Positions 56,755 to 64,000 of a DNA stretch of 64,000 nucleotides are shown here, piece after piece. How positions within the stretch are numbered: the first letter of the stretch is position 1; the number at the start of each line of letters is the position of its first letter. The stretch covers positions 1,116,001 to 1,180,000 of the forward strand of contig JAZGTN010000029.1 of assembly GCA_037783415.1 (NCBI GenBank). Reading direction: 5' to 3'. The position numbers and the translations under genes were made by a program. The notes below the pieces were generated by a model. It saw only the letters and a list, made by a program, of their open reading frames with translations. It was not told where the DNA came from and did not search any database. Origin of the DNA: Leptasterias polaris (lineage: Eukaryota > Echinodermata > Asteroidea > Forcipulatida > Asteriidae).

Positions 56755-57093
56755 TACTCTTAAAACTGTTTGTATAGTACAAAATACAAAGTGAAAGCTG
56801 ATCATCGTAACACTCGTACTACAGTACCAATCATTCAGAAAGAAAGAAAATACAAAATCTGGCTGAATCACTTTAAACACTCTAGAAACTCCCGGTTCAG
56901 AATTGACCCGTATTCCGGGTTAGAAGGGGTCAGACCCATTTCTTGGTCAAGCTGACCCGGAACCACTTGACTCAGATTCTGCGTCAAATTTACACATATT
57001 TTTGGTCAGTTTGACACAGGTCATAGACCTGCTGACCCAATGAGAGGTCTGGGGCCCCTGCAGTCCGGAATCCGGGTCAATGCATTTACAGTG
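56755..57093. mobile_element. GACCCGG-type MITE, copy 3 (about 340 bp)
   Basis: The left edge TACTCTTAAAACTG and right edge CATTTACAGTGTA are inverted ends. Inside are CCCGGTTCAGAATTGACCCG, GGGGTCAGACCC, CTGACCCGGAACC, CAGTTTGACACAGGTC and GGAATCCGGGTCAATGC. Confidence 0.65.
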
Positions 57094-58197
57094 TAGTATT
57101 TGAAATAAGCACAGGAGCTCGACACAATCATGGACAATACTGTTGTTGTCCTAAACTTTCACAGGTAACTCATTCCTAACACTATAATGAAATAGTGTCG
57201 ATGGTGCCTCCATTAAAAAAGTTCGGTTTAAACAGAATCAAAACGGGACTGGTATGGTCCAACTAATATCATCGTTCAATAAAATAAACTCATCAATACC
57301 GTCCCCTTTTTCTAATCAATACTCCTAGCATCACGCGTAATCAATAACTAAATCGTTAAAGATCTCAGTAGTTTGTTTGTGTGTTTGTTTATTTGTTTGT
57401 CTGTTTGGTTGTTGTTTATGTTGTTGTTTAGGGCATTTGCAAAAAATGTTAATGGTGGTTTTGTTGTTTTTTTGTTTAGTTTTTGGTGATTTTGTATTAT
57501 TATTAATCTTTTTGACGGGCTAAGCTGAAAGAGTCTTTGCAAATTAGATTGTTTTTCTTCTATCCGGCCAAAGTGCTTTGTTTGCCTTGGCAAGATTGCA
57601 GGTTTCAGACCTGACGTTGAGATTGGTCGTGAACCTCAGGAAACAAAACCGCTAAAGGGGAACAGATGTGATGTGGATGCACGAGGGACAATTTCATTTC
57701 AGTAACTTAGTAGGATATTATATGCATGGGGGGAGGGGTGGATTTCCAGTGTACGTGTGGACGAGAGGTTCGCTTGTGAGATATGCTGCATCATAATGAT
57801 TGATAATGTCCCGTCAATTAGAGCTGGATTTGAAATCACCCCCAAAATAATAGAACCGGACTCTTGAAACGAAGGAGCCTCGCACTACTGCCACTTGACT
57901 TACCCAGTCACAATTACAAGTACACACACCCCTGTTTCTATCCATAACAAATATAGACTGAGCACGTTATCACGCACGTGCAGCGATCTCTAATAGGATC
58001 TCTACCCTAATACTCACGCTGATTACCGGTACTTTCAATCACAAAACTTATTATAAAATTCTTGCCGTCATCCTCAAGAGAAATATTTCCTCTTACAAAA
58101 TGCTGTTCAATTAGCATTTCCAAAACCCCAACCATCGTCTCTGTCGGTCACCTCGATCAAAATAAGCAAGTATAGCCCCCCCCCCCTCCCGTATATG
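57094..58197. other. No recognisable gene; degenerate TTTG run at about 57369-57425
   Basis: A T/G-rich simple repeat is present. Nothing else was recognised. Confidence 0.5.
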
Positions 58198-58445
58198 CAC
58201 GTGGCTTAATATGGCGGAGACGTTTCGAGCACCAGACTCAAGTTCTAGTGTTTCTGATCAGCAGAAAGAGTTTCGAGTCCTGGTCTTGACAATTGTGTCC
58301 TTGAGCAAGATACTTAACCATAAATGCTTTGTCATTCGGATTTGGTTGGTCCCCTGTACTAGGATTGGTAAGGCACATAAGAGAACCTACATCATTTATC
58401 GCGGAAGAGTGGGGGTTAACCCTGGTGTTTCTGGTTCACGCAGCA
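58198..58445 (+). mobile_element. Decayed tRNA-derived SINE
   Basis: GTGTTTCTGATCAGCAGAAA, GAGTTTCGAGTCCTGGTC (B box), TCCTTGAGCAAGATACTTAA, TAAGAGAACC and CCCTGGTGTTTCTGGTT align in order with the copy at 54372. The 3' third and tail are missing. Confidence 0.75.
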
Positions 58446-58796
58446 AGCACCCTTTTTTACAGGTTTCCTCAGTCTTGCGAGCTACAATGTTTCAGTTCAT
58501 TTATTATGCATCCTTGGTTTCATTACCAGAATTTTTATGAACGTGCTCAAAATCCCCGGGGGAAAAAAGATACAAGTTTGTCATAGTTAAAAAGAAAGTG
58601 ATCACTGAGTATGAATTTAAATGTTTGGTGCTGTTGATTGAAAACTTTAGGATGAACATGGACATTCTCTTGAAAGCCAGTGATTTGGCATTCAGTTTAT
58701 CCCTGAAGACTTTAAAACAAGTTTTCTACACTCCGCACATCGTACAATAATCCACCGAGCTTGTGTAGCCCACATCAGGACCAGAGTCCTGTTTTC
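58446..58796. other. No recognisable gene or repeat
   Basis: It may include decayed Penelope-type sequence upstream of the next motif, but this is not demonstrable. Confidence 0.4.
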
Positions 58797-58840
58797 TCCT
58801 GAAGACGATCAGAGCATTCTGATCGTAACGTCAAGTAGTT
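58797..58840 (+). ncRNA. Penelope-type stem-loop motif with a hammerhead-like core (plus strand)
   Basis: CTGAAGA (58799-58805) is followed by a perfect 8-bp stem, CGATCAGA with TCTGATCG, loop GCAT, then TAACGTC. The intact sister at 23474-23517 has GAAACGTC. Here the core A is mutated, so this copy is probably dead. The downstream ACACACCACATTCCAAAGAG is typical of the same repeat. Confidence 0.4.
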
Positions 58841-59031
58841 ACACACCACATTCCAAAGAGAGATTTCATGTACGTGTTCTACCCTATAAACCCCTCTTAC
58901 CCACCATGCAAAGATTTCAAACCGTTCACCGCTTGCTTCGTTAAGTTGGCCTGACAAATATTTTCGGGATTAAGAATAAACTGAAAGACCTATACCGGAG
59001 CGCTTTAGCTCAGCGGTAAGTGTCTCCCTTC

Positions 59032-59053
59032 GGGGGGGGGGGGGGGGGGGGGG
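59032..59053 (+). repeat. G22 tract
   Basis: The longest pure homopolymer in the window, preceded by a short tRNA A-box-like string (TTTAGCTCAGCGGTAAG). Confidence 0.9.
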
Positions 59054-59139
59054 TACGGTAACAGAGACGTTCAGAGAGCTCATGTGATCATGTAATGTCC
59101 GTAAAACAGTGAGTTTTATAGTCCGGGAGCCCGGCGGGG

Positions 59140-59700
59140 TTTATTGAAAATATTTAGTGCAAAAGGTTTGAAGTGTGGGATATGCAGCACCCCCCGGGGG
59201 AACCTTAAAATGTGAATTCTTAAATGCACCGAGTGGTGCGTTGGGAGGGGGACCCCCTAAACTCACCCCAAAAGTCGATTTAATGAAAATGTTGAGTGCA
59301 AGCTAAATTTCTTCATGGATTGAAAGGCCATGGTCCACTGACTATGATTTCCATACTTAAGAAAATAAATAATGGTGCCAAGTCTAATTAAGAAGGCCCT
59401 TAATTAGCGCTAATTACACGTTTAATCGAAATTTTGAGGGCAAGGATGAAACATGTGTCAACGTGTACCTTACACTGTGCTGACTCAAAATCAACTACTT
59501 AAGAAAATTTTAAGTGGTGCCATCTTTGCTTAAGAAAGGGTCAAAGGTCAACAAAGGTCAAAGTTCGATTTAATAAAAATGTTGGAGTGCAAGCAAAATT
59601 TCTTCATGGATTGAAAGGCCATGGTCCACTGACTATGATTTCCGTACTTAAGAAAATAAATAATGGTGCCAAGTCTAGGCCCAATGTAATTTACTCGTTT
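59140..59700 (+). repeat. Diverged tandem array, unit about 140-148 bp, four copies
   Basis: TTTAATGAAAATGTTGAGTG-type unit starts lie at 59140, 59279, 59421 and 59569. The second and fourth copies are nearly identical over about 110 bp (CTTCATGGATTGAAAGGCCA through TAATGGTGCCAAGTCTA), while the first and third are far more diverged. Confidence 0.8.
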
Positions 59701-60043
59701 AATTTCGATGAAGCGACTGAGAAACGATAGGCCCCTACCTGTAAATTACCACTCTGCGATAGATGGTTTCAGCATTGAGCAGCTGATATAATTATGTTCT
59801 CCTGTTAAAGAGGGGCCTTAAGGTCAAAGCCAGTTTGTGATGAACTAAAACAATTCCCTGTACAAAATAGTACAGACCCATATACATGAAATGTGACGTC
59901 ATTTCATGTTTTTTATGTTTACAAATGTTGCAACCCAAAGAGGAAAAAAATGAAAACAATTTTTAAAAAACGGGGGAAAAAACCTAATAATAGTTAATTA
60001 ACATTTGAACAAGTTTAATAGATGTTTATTTTGCATTGGGGGT
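59701..60043. other. No recognisable gene or repeat
   Basis: Nothing supportable was found. Confidence 0.5.
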
Positions 60044-60144
60044 GATGTGTGTTGAGCACTGTTAAGCACTGTAAGCACAGTGCTTAACAGTAAGCTTAAC
60101 AGTAAGCTTAACAGTAACTGTAAGCACAGTGCTTAACACACATC
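60044..60144. repeat. 101-bp nested palindrome
   Basis: The outer arms GATGTGTGTTGAGCACTG and its near-complement at 60125-60144 enclose a perfect 11-bp hairpin (60062-60072 with 60077-60087, TTAAGCACTGT, loop AAGC) and three AACAGTAAGCTT-type direct repeats. Several alternative folds are possible. Confidence 0.85.
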
Positions 60145-60639
60145 GGTGTAAGGATAAAAACCAAATTATAACATTTAAGTTACCAAACAGTAAAGGTTTG
60201 GTACTCGACTTCAAGCCAATGTGTTATGCGTTTTACTGTTTGCATAACTAAAGTTAAATTTGTTTGCATACCTAAAGTTAAATTTGTTTGCATTTTCTCT
60301 CTTCCCATGTTTTTTTTCTTTTCATTTTGCTGTTTGTTTGTTTTTGTTTGTCTTCATCTTTCTTCTTCTTATTTTTCTTCTTCTTCTCCTTCCGCCTCGT
60401 ATCATGACAACAAGTAATGAAAAGTTAATGAGATCTAGGGAGAACTATATTGGGAATCAATAATCCAATAAGTTTCTAAAGGAAAGTGCAGAGATAAAAA
60501 CCTACCCTCTCCATTTATACAAATAGGAGACGGTTTGGGAAATGACCCTTTTTATGCATTTGCTCACAGTCCGGGAGCTTTCTATTGTAAAAGAAAAAAC
60601 CAATCGATAACATTGGCAGTGTCCTTCGAGATTCACACA
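60145..60639. other. No recognisable gene; CTT-rich run near 60355-60390
   Basis: TTTGTTTGCAT with CTAAAGTTAAA is duplicated at 60236-60290 (about 26-bp period). Nothing else was recognised. Confidence 0.5.
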
Positions 60640-60845
60640 CACATCCACAGTTCTGTGTTGCAAACACTCTGTGGACATTCCTTTGTTCTGTGCACAAAAT
60701 ACAAAAGCATATTCTTCACCACTAATAATATTAAAACAAACGCCAACAACAACACTGTGGACTCGTGTAAGTCCACATAGTGTTTCGTGTCTCTACGTTG
60801 TGTGGTCTTCTATTGTTATCAGGTCCATACTTTGTATGTATTGCT
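60640..60845 (+). repeat. Local duplication, copy 1
   Basis: Shares with 61180-61350 a GTTGCA...GACATTC block, AACACTGTG, a GTGGAC...GTCCAC hairpin, CACATAGTGT, GTGTCTCTACGTT and ATCAGGTCCATACTT. Offset is 535 bp at the left and 506 bp at the right. Confidence 0.7.
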
Positions 60846-61179
60846 TTAAAAACAATCACATCGCAGTCCAAGAGATCTAACCCCAAAACGATAAAAACTA
60901 AAAACGGATATTTTGTGTAGTTACTTTCCCACGAAAATTCCATCGAGACGTAGACTGATTTGTCGAAGTTCAATATCGAAAGAAAATATTTTCCCTCGGC
61001 CGTGTGTACATAGTTGTAAAGTAAAACAAATTTATCTGATAGTTTCAACAATTTCTGTTGAACCACGGGTGTAATTTGTTTTATTCAAATAAAAATGCCC
61101 CCTAACGCCCTGTCGTATATTTCCCATGGTGGACTGAAATTGACTTTATGATGTGTGATTGTACCGCCCACACTAGAAC

Positions 61180-61350
61180 ACACATTTCTATGTTGCAGTC
61201 AGTTTTTTGACATTCTTTTCTTAGGAAAATCATACTCTTCAACGCTGTAACAAAAACACTGTGTGGACGTGTGTATGTCCACATAGTGTGTCATGTCCCT
61301 ACATTATATGGACCTCTTTTGTTCTCAGGTCCAGACTTCGTATATAGCGT
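61180..61350 (+). repeat. Local duplication, copy 2
   Basis: Counterpart of 60640-60845 with a deletion of about 29 bp. The hairpin GTGGAC...GTCCAC is kept in both copies with different loops. Confidence 0.7.
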
Positions 61351-63662
61351 TATATCACGACAATTGGGACAAAACGTCTCCCGGAAAAGGCCGTACAAGC
61401 TATACTTGATAATCTTGGGAGTCGTAGACATCTTATGCATGGTTTTATCAAAATAGTTTACATAAAAATTAACGATGTTGCAAACGATTAATGTTAAGGT
61501 ATGCATAGATTGCAGTAGACGGCGCAAACTGGTGTCGGTGTAACTGTGGATCATTGTGGCTTGTGAAGCCCTAGACGCGCCATCCAACTTGTGTGATCCT
61601 AAGATACGTTACAATGAAGACTGTCAACAACTTTAAAATTGTTTGCTTTACTTGTAAATGTAGCGTAAATATGTTGCACTTAACGTGTCGTTCGGCTCGA
61701 AGACGGTGGGTGAGGCCCTCGCCTGATGAGACCAGACCCTGGGGAGGAACTACGGACTTGAGCTCCGTTGATGCCGGTCTGATCAGCTGCCTCTCTGTGG
61801 GTGTTCCTGTCTTTAACCAATTATAGGGAGGATATCTTGCAGAAAAACAAGCTGTCAAACAAAGATGAATAAAAAAAGGTATATCGACACTCTCAAGACA
61901 AAAAATTGTCATCAAAAGAGTAAACATCTCAATAACAGATTAATGAGCATGGTGTCGACTTCCAGAGATAACTTATCTCGGGTTAACAACATCATTAAGT
62001 CGGTAGTAGAAAAAAAAATGACGTGTTTGTTTCAAGATGTCGTCATCCTCAGACATATCATCTCGGGAAGCCGATATCCCACTTTTAAGATCTCGCCACT
62101 CATCCCGAAAGGATTATCTTATCAGGATCTCAATAACTTTGGATGGCATTTCTAGACCTCCGTAAAGAGGTCCTGCGAGGCGCCATGTAGAGTCTAAACG
62201 TTTTCCAAAAAACACCACCCAATTTGTTGTATTAATCCTTCAACAAACCCAACCAAAGCCTTAAAATACGCGAATAAAGAAAAATACATCAAAACTAATA
62301 TCTTTAATAATAATTTTAGAAGTATTAACATAAAAGAAGAATTTGGAAAACTTTCTAAAAGCTTGTAGTAATAAGAAGGGATAAAGGGGGGCTCCCTTTT
62401 TAGGCATCTTTGTAAAACTTTAACGGAAACAAATCATTTCGAGGTACATGTACAACTTGGACGTTTAAGAGATGACGAAAAGTGCAGAATGAAAACAAAA
62501 TGCTAACTCTTTTATGTCATACAGTGCGAAAACTGGGATGTTAGAATTGACACCCTGGGAGTTGTCACATAAAATAGAAACCCAAGAGAGAATCAAAATA
62601 AACATCACATGATGTTAAAATGGCACAAATGTAATTGTTTTGGGAGAAATAAGTATTATTTTAACATCCCTTTTTGTGAATGTGGTTCCTTTTGGGGTAG
62701 CTAAATGTGACAACACCTTATGGTGTCAGTTTTAAGATTTGCAGTATACGTGTAGATTTGTTTCTCTACAGGTGGATTGATACAGACGTCAGTCATGCAA
62801 CTATTTAAAGATGACCAATCATCTAATTTAGTACGAGACTCGACTCAGTTTCAGCTGGACTATAACATAGCCTGGTAAAACAGAACTGAACCTCCTAACT
62901 GATGCTTCTGTACACAGCATATTGGCACACACTGTACCCACCAACATGCTAACCATATTAACTTCCCATTTTTGTGCCTCAAGCTTGTAATAAGTACGGC
63001 TTTAGCGTGCTGTAAATAGAGGCTTTAAAATGATGTCCAGACTTCAGGTTTTTTCAGTTGCATTACAATCAAATCAAGCTATGCAATTTTAAAACACGTT
63101 GCCTCCGTCCCCATGACACAGTTATAATAGACGCTTCCGGAATCGATGTAATACTATAGTGCCCGGTCGGTTCACAGCTTTATGCCACAAGGGGGAACAT
63201 ACAGTTTCAATTATTGGTTAATAAAACCTGTTTATTTCATTTTTTCATGAGAAACGGTACAGTATTGCTTACCAGAGCAACGAAAACAAATTGACGAATT
63301 TGGGTGAGACACGTTCCGTCCGAGAAATAATTATGGCGTCCGTAAATATCTCCAAGAAAAAAGGGGACATTTGAGTAAAATACTCCCTTGACTGTATGTA
63401 GTCTTTCAAAACACACAAGGTGCATTTTTTTCCTTCTGTAATTGAAGAGTAACATGTTTCTTCAAGCGCTTCTATTTAGTTATAAAAGTTGTATAATTCA
63501 GTGGAAGATGTTTGTTATAATAATATTCTTAGGTACAGCAGTTCGTAGACTTTCTGCTCAAGTTAGTTGAAGAAATAGTTGAAAGACTTAGGCCTAAATT
63601 TTACTTTTTAAATACTAAGCATAATATCATGTTGGTGTACAGTGTCACAACTCTTTTCTCAT
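61351..63662. other. No recognisable gene or repeat
   Basis: Frames of 96-118 codons overlap on both strands without domains. Confidence 0.45.
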
Positions 63663-64000
63663 TATCAGTAACTAATAACTTGTTACTCGTAATTCAAAAC
63701 TCAAAACTTGTGACTTGAAATTTGTAACTTGAAACTCGCACTCGTTACTCATTACAAGTATCTCGTAACGCGTATGCTATACTAACCTATTACTCGTTAC
63801 TCAGAGCTTGTAATTTAAAACTCGTAAATCGTTACTCGTAACTGTGCTCGTAACTAGTAACTCGTATCTAACCCTAACTCTTAACTCATAACTCAATACA
63901 CGTATTTTGTAACTCGTGGCTCGTAAATCCTAATTATTTCCTTACTTGTATCTCATTACATCTCCCCATATCTACCGATAACTCGTAAACTCATAACTCG
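63663..64000 (+). repeat. Degenerate GTAACTC-type tandem array, running off the window
   Basis: Variants of GTTACTC, GTAACTC, CTTGTAA and CTCGTAA of 7-10 bp repeat for at least 338 bp. The array is open at the window end. Confidence 0.85.

Noticed and set aside
59003..59040. tRNA start (TTTAGCTCAGCGGTAAG)
   Set aside because: Only an A-box-like string; it runs straight into the G22 tract and no B box or acceptor partner follows.

Overview
The window looks like non-coding euchromatin from an animal genome, probably an echinoderm and most likely a sea star. That assignment is an inference. It rests on AT-rich sequence, no bacterial-style gene packing, SINE and LINE tails ending in GCGCTATATAA plus TTA repeats, and several short repeat families (for example elements bounded by TTTAAAGG with the string GACCAATTGAG inside) of a kind I associate with echinoderms. 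I could not recognise a single host exon. Almost every short open frame looks like chance, and the window is best read as intergenic or intronic DNA filled with transposable elements and satellites.

The outstanding feature is a 5.88 kb DIRS1-like tyrosine-recombinase retrotransposon at about 45352-51231 (+). It has a Gag-like ORF (45732-47729), an overlapping reverse transcriptase/RNase H ORF (47695-49794) and a tyrosine recombinase ORF (catalytic part 49500-50690, in a frame open back to 47796). It is bounded by 146-bp inverted terminal repeats that are identical base for base. A 105-bp internal complementary region (50880-50984) carries the reverse complements of both element ends side by side, which fixes both termini. 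All three reading frames are open, so the copy looks young and possibly competent. Inferred cycle: Gag packages the RNA, RT/RH copies it, the ICR lets a circular DNA form, and the recombinase inserts the circle without target duplication.

Layout: 1-5 kb has a decayed tRNA-derived SINE, a 0.9 kb foldback-type element (1563-2457) and a second SINE fragment. 5-21 kb is mostly anonymous, with G-tracts, small foldbacks, TTTAAAGG-family elements and an exact 54-bp duplication. 21.9-27.7 kb has two dead LINE 3' ends, a tRNA-like repeat and a Penelope-type stem-loop motif. 28.65-29.51 kb is a 40-bp minisatellite with two different higher-order repeats. 30-45 kb holds an inverted pair of 226-bp MITEs, a long-arm foldback, more TTTAAAGG elements and a degenerate array. 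45.35-51.23 kb is the DIRS element. 51.5-64 kb has further tandem arrays, a complete SINE (54372-54796), a 101-bp palindrome, a local duplication and a degenerate GTAACTC-type array that runs off the window end.

Stretches not listed as a named element were read and nothing supportable was found; the larger ones are entered as such.
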